DNA of 64,000 bases from Streptomyces hygroscopicus (GTDB taxonomy: Bacteria; Actinomycetota; Actinomycetes; Streptomycetales; Streptomycetaceae): NCBI RefSeq assembly GCF_026168105.1, contig NZ_LBMW01000018.1, positions 62,001 through 126,000 of the forward strand, in the 5' to 3' direction. Every line of letters starts with the position of its first letter. Position 1 is the first letter of the stretch. The translations under genes and the position numbers were made by a program. A model generated the notes under the pieces. That model had not been told where the DNA came from and ran no database searches. It was given only the letters and a program-made list of their open reading frames with translations. Below are positions 23,579 to 31,033 of the stretch, piece by piece.

Positions 23579-24706
23579 ATGGCGTTCGGCTGGATCGACG
23601 AGCAGGCGCGGACGCGCCACCGGGCCGGACTCGTCCGCACCCTTCGCCCCCGCGCCGCGGACTCCCCGCTCCTCGACCTTGCGAGCAACGACTATCTGGG
23701 CCTGGCCCGCCACCCCGAGGTCGTCGAGGGCGCCGCCCGGGCCGCCCGTCGGTGGGGCGGCGGTTCGACCGGCTCACGGCTCGTCACCGGCACCACGGAG
23801 CTGCACGGCGAACTGGAGCGCGAGCTGGCGGATTTCTGCGGCTTCGAGGCGGCCCTGGTGTTCTCCTCCGGTTACGCCGCCAACCTCGCGGCGGTGACCG
23901 CGCTCGCGCCGCACGGTTCCCTGGTCGTCTCCGACGCCGGCAACCACGCCTCGCTCATCGACGGCTGCCGCCTCGCGCGCGGCACCACCCAGGTCGTCGC
24001 GCACGCCGACCCGGAGGCGGTCCGCAAAGCGCTGGACACCCACCCGGGACCTGCCGTCACCGTCTCCGACACGGTCTTCTCGGTGGACGGCGACGCGGCC
24101 CCTCTGGGCCAACTGGCGGACGTCTGCCGGGAGTTCGGAGCGGGGCTGATCATCGACGACGCGCACGGCCTCGGCGTCCTCGGGGACGGCGGCCGGGGCG
24201 CCCCGGCCGCCGCGGGGCTCGCGGGCGCCGCGGACGTGGTGGTGACGGTGACACTGTCGAAGTCGCTGGGCAGCCAGGGCGGCGCGGTACTCGGCCCGGC
24301 CCCGGTGATCGACCACCTGGTCAACGCGGCCAGGACGTTCATCTTCGACACCGGTCTCGCCCCGGCCGCGGCAGGCGCGGCACTCGCGGCGCTGCGTCTG
24401 CTGCGCCGCGAGCCGGAACGCGCCGCACGGGCCCGCGCGGTGGCGAGGGCCCTGCACACCCGCCTCACGGCCGAGGGCCATGAGGCGGTGCGGCCGGACG
24501 CCGCCGTGGTGTCGGTGCGGGCGCCCTCTCCCGAGCAGGCCGTCCGGTGGGCGGCCGACTGCCGGGCGGCGGGAGTGGCCGTCGGCTGCTTCCGCCCGCC
24601 GTCGGTGCCCGACGGCATCTCACGGCTGCGTCTGACCGCCCGGGGGGACCTGACCGACGGGCAGGTGGAACACGCCGTACGGGTGATCGGCGAGACGCGA
24701 CCGTGA
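23579..24706 (+). CDS. bioF: 8-amino-7-oxononanoate synthase
   Basis: BioF condenses pimeloyl-ACP with alanine to give KAPA, the first committed step of biotin synthesis. The 375-residue PLP enzyme has [37 protein letters not shown] and the PLP lysine block [17 protein letters not shown] 23579 follows CCGGAGGACCC. It is transcribed away from bioBAD; together they complete the late pathway. Confidence 0.95.
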   Translation: MAFGWIDEQARTRHRAGLVRTLRPRAADSPLLDLASNDYLGLARHPEVVEGAARAARRWGGGSTGSRLVTGTTELHGELERELADFCGFEAALVFSSGYAANLAAVTALAPHGSLVVSDAGNHASLIDGCRLARGTTQVVAHADPEAVRKALDTHPGPAVTVSDTVFSVDGDAAPLGQLADVCREFGAGLIIDDAHGLGVLGDGGRGAPAAAGLAGAADVVVTVTLSKSLGSQGGAVLGPAPVIDHLVNAARTFIFDTGLAPAAAGAALAALRLLRREPERAARARAVARALHTRLTAEGHEAVRPDAAVVSVRAPSPEQAVRWAADCRAAGVAVGCFRPPSVPDGISRLRLTARGDLTDGQVEHAVRVIGETRP

Positions 24707-24747
24707 GTCGGCGAAACGGCCGTGCATCGCGCGTTGGAGGGAGTGAC

Positions 24748-24779
24748 TCGGAAATCGGGTCGGAATTTGGCTCGAAATT
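24748..24779. repeat. Three short AT-rich direct repeats, 12-nt period
   Basis: TCGGAAAT (24748), TCGGAATT (24760) and TCGAAATT (24772) recur every 12 nt between the convergent ends of bioF and the DUF397 gene. They stand out against the GC-rich background. No gene or hairpin explains them. Confidence 0.5.
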
Positions 24780-24811
24780 GACTCAAAGGGAACCGATTCG
24801 CACGGGAGTGA

Positions 24812-25036
24812 TCAGTCCAGTGCGGCCAGGAAATCCTCCCAGGCGTCGGGGGTGAACAGCAGCGCGGGGCCTGTCACGTTCTTGGAGTCGCGCACGGCCA
24901 CCAGACCCTTGCGGGGGCCGGGGCCCGGACGGGCGGTCTCGACGCAGTTGTTGCATCCGGTGCTGCGGCTGCTGCGCAGCCACAGCACACCGTGCAGGGA
25001 CGTACTGTCGGGGATGTGCCGAGGCAGTGCTGACAC
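24812..25036 (-). CDS. DUF397 domain-containing protein
   Basis: A 74-residue DUF397 protein: WLRSSRSTGCNNCVE (Cys pair), VAVRDSKN, and the C-terminal FTPDAWEDFLAAL block, all typical. In Streptomyces these small proteins are encoded next to Scr1-type XRE regulators and antagonise or tune them, as in WhiJ/AbaA-like modules. It starts 12 nt after the XRE gene stop, so the two are one operon. Confidence 0.93.
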   Translation of the reverse strand: MSALPRHIPDSTSLHGVLWLRSSRSTGCNNCVETARPGPGPRKGLVAVRDSKNVTGPALLFTPDAWEDFLAALD

Positions 25037-25048
25037 GGGGGTGCCTCC

Positions 25049-25909
25049 TTACGCGTCGCCGGCCAACGCGGCGATGCAATCCAACGAGTCCTCAGGCGAA
25101 AGGGCGTGGATCTGCAGGGAGTCGAAGGCCTCGCAGTAGGCCTGAAGGTCTTCTTTCCGTTCGAGATAGAGGCTACTCGTCAAATGGTCGAGAACAACCA
25201 CATCCAGATCAGATCTGCTCGGAAATGAGAAGATAACGAAAGGCCCGGTGATGCCGATGTGCGCCCCCGCGGCGAACGGCAGGACCTGGAGCCGCACATG
25301 GGGCAGCCTGGCCGCGTCCAGGATCCGCTTCAGCTGGCGTGCCATGACCTCCGGCCCGCCGACCTCCCGCCGCAGCACCGCCTCGTCCAGGACGGCGCTC
25401 AGGGTCAGCGGCGGTTGTGCACGCAGTACGTCCTGACGGGCCAGCCGGACCTCAACCAGGGCGTTCAGCTTCTCGTCCTCCAGGGTGCCGACCGCGGCCC
25501 GGGTCACGGCCCGAGCGTACTCCGGCGTCTGCAGCAGTCCCGGCACCACGGAGGTCTCCAGGGTGCGCATCGCGCTCGCCTGCGACTCCAGGCTGATGAA
25601 GTCACGGTAGGTCGGCGGCAGCACCCCACGGTAGGCATGCCACCAGTTCTGCCGGCCGCCGCCGTCCTCGGAGCCCGCCAACGCCAGGAGGAGTTCCCGC
25701 AGTTCGGGATCCCCCGCGCCGTACGCGTCCAACAGCAGTCGTACGTCGGCCGGTTTGACCCCGCTGGCACCCGTCTCGATCCGGCTCACCTTCGACTGGT
25801 GCCAGCCGACGCGGGCGGCCGCCTCGCCGCTCGTGAGACGCGCGCGGGAGCGCAGGGCGCGTAATTCGGCGCCCAGTTTGCGACGGCGCACCGCTGGTCC
25901 GTACTGCAT
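25049..25909 (-). CDS. XRE-family (Scr1/WhiJ-like) transcriptional regulator with DUF5753
   Basis: A 286-residue regulator. The helix-turn-helix is at residues ~12-70 (LRSRARLTSGEAAARVGWHQSKVSRIETG). The DUF5753 C-terminal domain spans ~95-275 (GLLQTPEYARAV, QVLPFAAGAHIGITGPFVIFSF). ATG 25909 is preferred over the upstream ATG because AAGGAG sits 7 nt before it. It is followed by DUF397 and is divergent from an HATPase gene; this three-gene set matches WhiJ-like developmental modules of Streptomyces. Confidence 0.9.
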   Translation of the reverse strand: MQYGPAVRRRKLGAELRALRSRARLTSGEAAARVGWHQSKVSRIETGASGVKPADVRLLLDAYGAGDPELRELLLALAGSEDGGGRQNWWHAYRGVLPPTYRDFISLESQASAMRTLETSVVPGLLQTPEYARAVTRAAVGTLEDEKLNALVEVRLARQDVLRAQPPLTLSAVLDEAVLRREVGGPEVMARQLKRILDAARLPHVRLQVLPFAAGAHIGITGPFVIFSFPSRSDLDVVVLDHLTSSLYLERKEDLQAYCEAFDSLQIHALSPEDSLDCIAALAGDA

Positions 25910-26017
25910 GGCCGACTCCTTCCGCACGGCGCGCGGTTTTCACGGCGACGGTAGAGGATGGCCCCGAGGCACGCCCAAATACGGTCGGTCGTCGGAGAGT
26001 TCACCGCTTCGAGCGAC

Positions 26018-26033
26018 AGATATATGCATATCT
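26018..26033. promoter_or_regulatory. AT-rich palindrome between XRE regulator and HATPase gene
   Basis: AGATAT-ATGC-ATATCT has perfect 6-bp arms and a 4-nt centre, an AT island in GC-rich DNA. It lies 109 nt upstream of the XRE start and 127 nt upstream of the HATPase start. The likely binder is the XRE protein, controlling both genes. Confidence 0.55.
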
Positions 26034-26159
26034 CGGGGGAACGCACCCGGCGGGGCCCGGGTGATGGCAGTCTGGCGCGAAGCACCAAGTCCGGGACCGT
26101 TACTCGAACCAACCGCTCCGTGTCGGACTCCGGTCCCGTGGGAAAGGGACGACCTCGCC

Positions 26160-26618
26160 ATGGCAGACCATCAGGAAGCATCCGTCACTCTGCCGAGCGA
26201 CCCCGCCTCGGTCTCGGCCGCGAGGCAATACGTCTCGGGCGTCCTCGTCGAATGGGGCCTGCCGAGCGACGCCGAAGTCGCGGACACCGTCCGCCTGATC
26301 GTGTCCGAACTCGCCACCAACGCCGTGCAGCACACCTTCGGGCAGTCACCCACGTTCACGGTCGATCTGGCCCTCGACCGGGACGAGTTGCTGCGCATCG
26401 GTGTCACCGACAGCCACCCTCGTTTTCCCAAACGGCTACCGGCGGCAGTGCAACAGGACAACGGCCGGGGAATGGTGATCATCCGATGGCTGGCAGCGGA
26501 GGGCGGCGGCACGGTGAGTGTGCGGCCCACCCGGGAGGGCGGAAAGACGGTCGCGATCGAACTGCCGTGGACCGCGCCGGTGCAGCCGGTCACGACAGCG
26601 GGACAGCAAGAGCCTTGA
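26160..26618 (+). CDS. ATP-binding protein, anti-sigma-factor-like HATPase
   Basis: A 152-residue GHKL ATPase of the RsbW/SpoIIAB-like class: N-box VSELATNAVQHTFG (about residues 48-61), G1 block DSHPRFP, and G2 DNGRGMVIIRWLA. It has no phospho-acceptor domain. In WhiJ-like modules this partner is thought to act with the XRE/DUF397 proteins. ATG 26160 follows GGGAAAGGGACGACC. The target is unknown; a sigma or anti-sigma antagonist is one option. Confidence 0.88.
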   Translation: MADHQEASVTLPSDPASVSAARQYVSGVLVEWGLPSDAEVADTVRLIVSELATNAVQHTFGQSPTFTVDLALDRDELLRIGVTDSHPRFPKRLPAAVQQDNGRGMVIIRWLAAEGGGTVSVRPTREGGKTVAIELPWTAPVQPVTTAGQQEP

Positions 26619-26839
26619 AGCGTGGTTCCATGGTCTCGGCGAGGGCGAGCCGGCCCGTCTGCGCCGCCCCGCCGGGCGGCCACAAGGGCTGGGCGCCGCA
26701 TTCGACCGTGGACGCGCCCCTCCCGGTCCCCTGAAGCAGTGCTCGGCACATACCCGCGATGTCAGGCCTATTTGCTGATGATTCGGCGAGGGTGCCGCGC
26801 GGACCCGCCCCGCACGGGCCGCGCAGGCGGTCACGGCGG

Positions 26840-27370
26840 TCACCGGGGGCGATCCGGCGGCTCCGGGCCCGGAGCCCCTCGTCGATCCGCCCTGACGACC
26901 GCCCGCCGGGCCGCCCAGGGCAGTACGCGCCACAGGCCTACGCACACCAGGAGCGTCCCCGCGCCCGCGGCGACGCCCGTTGCGCGGCCGAGCGACACGT
27001 CCACCACCAGCAGCACCGACCCGGTGAACGCGAGGGCCAGCACCGCCAGCCCGACGGTGGCGAGTCGGGAGGAGATCCGCACGATGGCCGGTTTGACGTT
27101 CTTCTGGAAGAGCGCGCGGTGCAGCGCGGCGGGAGCCGTGAAAAGAGCCGCGGCCAGCATGGCGAGCAGGAGCGTTGTGACGTACGTGGCGCGCTGGACC
27201 GTGTCGAGGGACGGGAAGCGCTGGGTGAAGGCAAGGGTCAGCAGGAACGCGAAGAGGATCTGCACTCCGGTCTGGGTGACCCGCAGCTCCTGCAGCAGCT
27301 CGGCGAAGTTGCGGTCGGCGCGCTCCAAGGGCGTCTCGTGTCGTGTCGGGCGGGGAGGTCGGTCGGCCAT
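26840..27370 (-). CDS. DUF6328 family membrane protein
   Basis: A 176-residue protein with a cytosolic start (ERADRNFAELLQELRVTQTGVQILFAFLL) and four membrane helices at ~40-60, ~68-92, ~108-130 and ~135-158. The LQELRVTQTGVQ lead-in is characteristic of what is called DUF6328. Function unknown. ATG 27370. It is followed by nothing obvious in operon; the next minus-strand gene upstream is unrelated. Confidence 0.8.
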   Translation of the reverse strand: MADRPPRPTRHETPLERADRNFAELLQELRVTQTGVQILFAFLLTLAFTQRFPSLDTVQRATYVTTLLLAMLAAALFTAPAALHRALFQKNVKPAIVRISSRLATVGLAVLALAFTGSVLLVVDVSLGRATGVAAGAGTLLVCVGLWRVLPWAARRAVVRADRRGAPGPEPPDRPR

Positions 27371-27449
27371 GGTGAACGAGTAACCGTTCCGGCGCTCCCC
27401 ACGCGTCCACGGGGTGACGGCGCACCGACGCCGTCACCCCGTCGGCCGG

Positions 27450-27923
27450 TCAGCTGACCCGGCCGTACCACACGCTCCTGGTCCAGATCGTCTCGAGCCT
27501 GACCACGGACCCGGTCTTCGGGGAGTGCCAGATCTTTCCCTTCCCGGCGTAGATGCCGACGTGGTAGATGTTCCGGCCCGAGTGGAAGAACACCAGGTCT
27601 CCCGCCCTGCGCTGCGAGGCGGAGATGTGGTGCGTCTCGTTGTACTGCGCCGCGGCCGTACGGGGCAGCGTCTTGCCGGCCTTCTTGTAGGCGTAGAGGG
27701 TGAGCCCTGAGCAGTCGAAACGGCGGGGTCCGGTGGCGCCCCACTGGTAGGGGGAACCCTGCTTGGACGCGGCGATCTGAAGCGCCCTGGTGGCGGGCGA
27801 GGCGGCCGCCGCGTCGCCCGCGGCGCCTGGAACCGCGATACTGCCGCCGACGGCGGCGATGGTGAGAGCCGAGGCGGTACCGGCCCTGGTCAGCAGCGAC
27901 GGGACACGATTGAGCGCAGTCAT
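27450..27923 (-). CDS. secreted NlpC/P60 cell-wall hydrolase under c-di-AMP riboswitch
   Basis: A 157-residue exported peptidoglycan endopeptidase. Residues 1-41 form a signal peptide (LLTRAGTASALTIAAVGGSIAVPGAAG, cleavage near Ala40). The NlpC/P60 domain follows directly: catalytic Cys71 in RFDCSGLT, His121 in YHVGIY, and His133. It should cut gamma-D-Glu-Dpm type bonds in stem peptides. There is no LysM or SH3 domain. ATG 27923 follows GAAGGG. A ydaO-type leader lies just upstream, linking it to c-di-AMP and osmotic or dormancy signalling. Confidence 0.92.
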   Translation of the reverse strand: MTALNRVPSLLTRAGTASALTIAAVGGSIAVPGAAGDAAAASPATRALQIAASKQGSPYQWGATGPRRFDCSGLTLYAYKKAGKTLPRTAAAQYNETHHISASQRRAGDLVFFHSGRNIYHVGIYAGKGKIWHSPKTGSVVRLETIWTRSVWYGRVS

Positions 27924-27941
27924 GCGCAACCCTTCGTCAGC

Positions 27942-28105
27942 CGCCTGTGAAGGATGACCTGTCGGATTCGGGCTGGCGAAGTTGCCCGGCCGCTCACGCG
28001 GCTTCACCCCAAGGACCGTCCGGATCTCTCCGGGGGTCCGCCTTGCTGGGTCCTCCACTCCTGCCGATCCACTCCTGTCGACCGGTCATCCGGGCGGCGG
28101 CAGGA
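27942..28105 (-). ncRNA. ydaO/yuaA c-di-AMP riboswitch
   Basis: On the minus strand the leader holds the ydaO-type conserved pieces in order: GGGGTGAAGCCG, a CGGCCGGGCAACTTCGCC hairpin, then AGCCCGAATCCGACAGG, TCATCC and CACAGGCGG, which can pair with GCCGCC at the 5' end. This matches leaders of rpfA and NlpC/P60 genes in Streptomyces as I remember them. The aptamer ends ~19 nt before the ATG, so there is no space for a separate terminator; control of translation or of elongation within the aptamer is likely. The 5' boundary is approximate. Confidence 0.85.
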
Positions 28106-28526
28106 CTCGGCGTCCGCCCGGACCGCCCCGCCGCGGTGGCGGGGGCTTGTCGTCAGGAAGGGATCTTCACCCACCGGCGGTGGAAAATCACAATGGAATC
28201 GGAGGTTTGTGGTGTTACTCACCAACCACTCGTTCGGGTGGACAGCCCCTTGTTCGAGGGATGTTGAGAGGGTGAACGAGGCTCGGACCTGCGGCGAAGC
28301 GCTCCATCGTGCCCTTGGACTAGGTGCGTTGGGCAACTCTCCCGGGCTCTCGAATGGATGCGTGTCTACTCCGGCCGGGGGTACACCGTTCGGCCCGTTT
28401 GTGTCGGGGCGCCCGACGCACGCGCCCCGTGCATGCCGTGTGCGGCGCGGTTCGCGTCAACTGTCAGGTTCGGGCGGTACTGTCACTTTCCGTCAGCCGC
28501 TTTCGGTCGGTGCCCTGGTGATGCGC
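28106..28526. other. Long intergenic stretch upstream of riboswitch, no gene recognised
   Basis: This holds the promoter region of the riboswitch-hydrolase transcript (minus strand) and the 3' flank of the small gene after clpP. Short frames (for example a 64-codon plus-strand frame at 28358) lack ribosome binding sites and homology. AT-rich pieces near 28180-28240 may be the promoter, but I could not fix -35/-10 boxes. Confidence 0.4.
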
Positions 28527-28832
28527 TCACCCCGCTCCCGGCGGCACCGTGACCCGGGCCGCGCGGCGTTCGCCGTCGAGGAGGCGGAGGGCGCGGGCGA
28601 GGGTGGGGCCGTGCAGCTCGTTCTCGCCACGTTGGTGCATCAGGGTCAGCGCCTCGCGCAGGGCCACCGCCTTGGTCACCAGGGCCTGGGCGGCGCGCAG
28701 TCCGCGGTAGGTGTCCCCGGAGTGCGCGGGGTTGATGCGGCCGAGCAGGTCGACCACGTCGAGGTAACGGTCGATCAACTCCGCCTCGGCGCGGGTCAGC
28801 GCGGGCAACGGCGGCAGTTCGGGAGGCAGCAT
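28527..28832 (-). CDS. small protein translationally coupled to clpP, unknown function
   Basis: A 101-residue, Leu/Ala/Arg-rich, predicted all-helical protein (LTRAEAELIDRYLDVVDLLGRI, LVTKAVALREALTLMHQRGENE). No signal peptide or known domain. ATG 28832 comes 7 nt after the clpP stop; the ribosome binding site GAGGTGA contains that stop codon, so translation is coupled to ClpP. This placing suggests an adaptor or regulator of this ClpP, which is inference only. Confidence 0.65.
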   Translation of the reverse strand: MLPPELPPLPALTRAEAELIDRYLDVVDLLGRINPAHSGDTYRGLRAAQALVTKAVALREALTLMHQRGENELHGPTLARALRLLDGERRAARVTVPPGAG

Positions 28833-28839
28833 CGGCGGC

Positions 28840-29481
28840 TCACCTCGCGCCAGGCGCGGTGCTTGACGCCTTGCGGCTGGAGATGACGCGGTCGACCAGG
28901 CCGTACTCCACGGCCGCCGGCGCGTCGAGGATCATGTCCCGTTCGATGTCGGCGGCGACCCGTTCCGGGCTCTGCCCGGTGTGCCGTACGAGCATCTCCT
29001 CGAGCCGCTTGCGCGTGCGCATCAACTCCTCGGCCTGGATGACCAGATCGCTGGCCTGTCCCTGCACCGGCTCCGGCAGGGAGGGCTGGTGGATCAGCAC
29101 GCGCGCGCCGGGCAGCGCGAGCCTCTTGCCCGGTGTTCCCCCGGCGAGCAGAACGGCGGCGGCGGACGCCGCCTGCCCGAGGCAGATCGTCTCCACATCG
29201 CAGTTGACGTACTGCATCGTGTCGTAGACCGCGGCCATCGCGCTGAACGAGCCGCCGGGGGAGTTGATGTACAGCGAGATGTCCCGGTCCGGATCCAGGT
29301 ACTCGAGGTGCATGAACTGCGCCATGACGTCGTTGGCCGACGTGTCGTCGACGGGCGTGCCCAGGAACACGATCCGCTCGTCCAGCAGCTTCGCGTACGG
29401 GTCAAGGGTCCGGTGGCCGTAGCTGGTGCGCTCGGTGAACTCGGGCAGGACATAACGGGCCGTCGGTGGGTTCATCGGCAT
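28840..29481 (-). CDS. ATP-dependent Clp protease proteolytic subunit (accessory paralogue)
   Basis: A 213-residue ClpP. Catalytic triad Ser106 (GQAASAAA), His131 (LIHQP) and Asp182 (ERDMILDA) are intact, as is [14 protein letters not shown]. It forms tetradecamers that degrade unfolded proteins with ClpX/ClpC. Streptomyces have several clpP genes; this copy lacks a second clpP or clpX neighbour, so it is an accessory one, possibly forming mixed rings. ATG 29481 follows GAGGAG. A palindrome upstream suggests dedicated regulation. Confidence 0.92.
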   Translation of the reverse strand: MPMNPPTARYVLPEFTERTSYGHRTLDPYAKLLDERIVFLGTPVDDTSANDVMAQFMHLEYLDPDRDISLYINSPGGSFSAMAAVYDTMQYVNCDVETICLGQAASAAAVLLAGGTPGKRLALPGARVLIHQPSLPEPVQGQASDLVIQAEELMRTRKRLEEMLVRHTGQSPERVAADIERDMILDAPAAVEYGLVDRVISSRKASSTAPGAR

Positions 29482-29500
29482 GCTTCTCCTCGGAAGTAGC

Positions 29501-29521
29501 TCCTGTAAAAAATGTACAGGA
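29501..29521. promoter_or_regulatory. Inverted repeat upstream of clpP
   Basis: TCCTGT-AAAAAATGT-ACAGGA, perfect 6-bp arms with a 9-nt AT-rich centre, 20 nt upstream of the clpP ATG. GTAC follows again at 29523. It does not resemble ClgR boxes (GTTCGC-N5-GCG type). It may be an operator or part of the promoter. Confidence 0.5.
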
Positions 29522-29681
29522 TGTACGCTCTATGAGGTGAGGAGCATGCTGAGAGCGAAACGGTGGGCACCCCTCCGTTTCGACCGGTAGGGGCCGGGTC
29601 GACCGGAGGGGAAGCGGTCCCCTGGCAGAACAGGATCTTTCGCGCATTCGGGCCCTCGGGCCCCGGTCTAAGCTGGAGCAC

Positions 29682-29957
29682 ATGGCCTACGAGATTCCGG
29701 TGACGCAAGCCAGGGCTGAGCTCGCCGATCTGATCAACCGCGTGGTGTACGGCGGCGAGCGCGTCGTCGTGACGCGGCACGGCAAGCCTCTCGTCGCCCT
29801 GGTCTCCGCCGCCGACCTCGAGCGGCTCGCCGAACTGGACGCCACGGAGGAGCAGGTGATCAGCTCGGTCTCCGGCGTCCGGGAGGTTGCCTCGGCCCCG
29901 CGCGAGCGCCACCGTTTCGGGATCGCGGCCGAGCACCGGGGGACCGGCACGTCCTGA
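29682..29957 (+). CDS. Phd/YefM-family antitoxin, apparently orphan
   Basis: A 91-residue protein: IPVTQARAELADLINRVVYGGERVVVTRHGKPLVALVS is the Phd/YefM DNA-binding fold, followed by a C-terminal part (~55-91) that would wrap a toxin. No RelE/YoeB, Doc or PIN gene follows; 446 bp without a gene separate it from ureA. It may neutralise a toxin elsewhere or act as a regulator. ATG 29682 with GGAG 6 nt upstream. Confidence 0.85.
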   Translation: MAYEIPVTQARAELADLINRVVYGGERVVVTRHGKPLVALVSAADLERLAELDATEEQVISSVSGVREVASAPRERHRFGIAAEHRGTGTS

Positions 29958-30286
29958 GGCCGATCGGGGCCGCACCCGTCGGGGCGGCGGCGTCGGCGGG
30001 GCGAGCACGGCACGGACACCGCGGGGCCGGGTCGGGGTGACGAGCGCCCACGCCGGTGGCCCGTTCCGCTGGAGCGGCCCGGCGACGAGCGTGCTCGCGG
30101 CGCGGGTGGCCGAGCCCCGGAGCCCGGCGCGGTGACGGCCACGGCGCCGTATACGGTCGGGTCCTTGCTCGCGTCCTGGGTGGCGCCTCGGCAACCCGAA
30201 GGCGGGGCCGGAATGCATCTGCGCGCCGCCGGAGCCGCCCGGCGTGCGGGACCCGCGGTCGGGAGCCCGCCGGGATCACAGCTCGG
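29958..30286. other. Intergenic stretch between phd and urease promoter, no gene recognised
   Basis: This ~330-bp stretch is GC-rich. Frames are Arg/Gly/Pro-rich with no domain. No toxin gene remnant of the Phd partner was found. Confidence 0.5.
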
Positions 30287-30318
30287 TTAACTTGTTCGAA
30301 ACTCGGTCCAACTAGCCT
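30287..30318 (+). promoter_or_regulatory. GlnR-like box and promoter candidate upstream of ureA
   Basis: TTAAC (30287-30291), 6 nt, GAAAC (30298-30302) matches the GlnR half-site pair gTnAC-N6-GaAAC except the first base. CTTGTT (30291-30296) and TAGCCT (30313-30318), 16 nt apart, could be the promoter, so GlnR would cover the -35 region. GlnR repression of ureA is known in S. coelicolor. The start of ureA is 86 nt downstream. Confidence 0.55.
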
Positions 30319-30403
30319 GCCCATCCACGCCACCAGGCACTATGCCCCGTGGCTGAGGCAACCGGACCCCGCACGGTCCGGAGCGAGGACTGTGAGGTGG
30401 GAC

Positions 30404-30706
30404 GTGCAACTGACCCCGCACGAGCAAGAGAGGCTGCTGATCCACGTGGCGGCCGACGTGGCCGAGAAGCGCCGGGCCCGCGGCCTCAAGCTCAACCACC
30501 CCGAAGCCGTAGCGCTCATCACGTCGCACATCCTCGAAGGCGCGCGGGACGGGCGCCCGGTCGCCGAGCTGATGGCGTCCGGGCGCAAGCTGCTCACCCG
30601 GGACGACGTGATGGAGGGCATCCCCGAGATGATCCACGACGTCCAGGTCGAGGCGACCTTCCCGGACGGCACCAAGCTCGTCACCGTCCACGATCCGATC
30701 GTCTGA
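30404..30706 (+). CDS. ureA: urease subunit gamma
   Basis: The 100-residue gamma subunit of urease (urea to ammonia and CO2). [31 protein letters not shown] and [28 protein letters not shown] are the whole-length family hallmarks. GTG 30404 gives the canonical N-terminus; upstream frame is non-homologous. First gene of ureABCFGD, with ureB 15 nt after. Confidence 0.97.
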   Translation: MQLTPHEQERLLIHVAADVAEKRRARGLKLNHPEAVALITSHILEGARDGRPVAELMASGRKLLTRDDVMEGIPEMIHDVQVEATFPDGTKLVTVHDPIV

Positions 30707-30721
30707 CGGGGAGCGGCCGCC

Positions 30722-31033
30722 ATGATTCCCGGAGAGATCCTGTTCGCGGACGACCCGGTCGTCTACAACGAGGGCCGTGAGGTCACCCGGCTGACCGTAC
30801 TCAACGCCGCCGACCGGCCCGTCCAGGTCGGCTCCCACTACCACTTCGCCGAGGCGAACCCCGGCCTCGACTTCGACCGCGTGGCCGCGCGCGGCAAGCG
30901 GCTGAACATCGCCGCCGGCACCGCCGTGCGCTTCGAGCCCGGGATCCCCGTCGCCGTCGAACTCGTCCCGCTGGCAGGCACCCGCGTCGTGCCCGGTCTG
31001 CGCGGGGAGACCGGAGGTGCCCTCGATGCCTGA
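30722..31033 (+). CDS. ureB: urease subunit beta
   Basis: The 103-residue beta subunit. [37 protein letters not shown] and [18 protein letters not shown] are conserved. It overlaps ureC by 8 nt. It packs with UreA and UreC in the (alpha-beta-gamma)3 enzyme. Confidence 0.97.
   Translation: MIPGEILFADDPVVYNEGREVTRLTVLNAADRPVQVGSHYHFAEANPGLDFDRVAARGKRLNIAAGTAVRFEPGIPVAVELVPLAGTRVVPGLRGETGGALDA

Noticed and set aside
24748-24779. Short 12-nt-spaced repeats considered as CRISPR remnant
   Set aside because: Repeat unit is about 8 nt and spacers 4 nt; no cas genes in the window.
28160-28526. Search for a tRNA or small gene in the long gap after the riboswitch
   Set aside because: No cloverleaf arms with a CCA-compatible acceptor stem were seen; short frames lack start signals.
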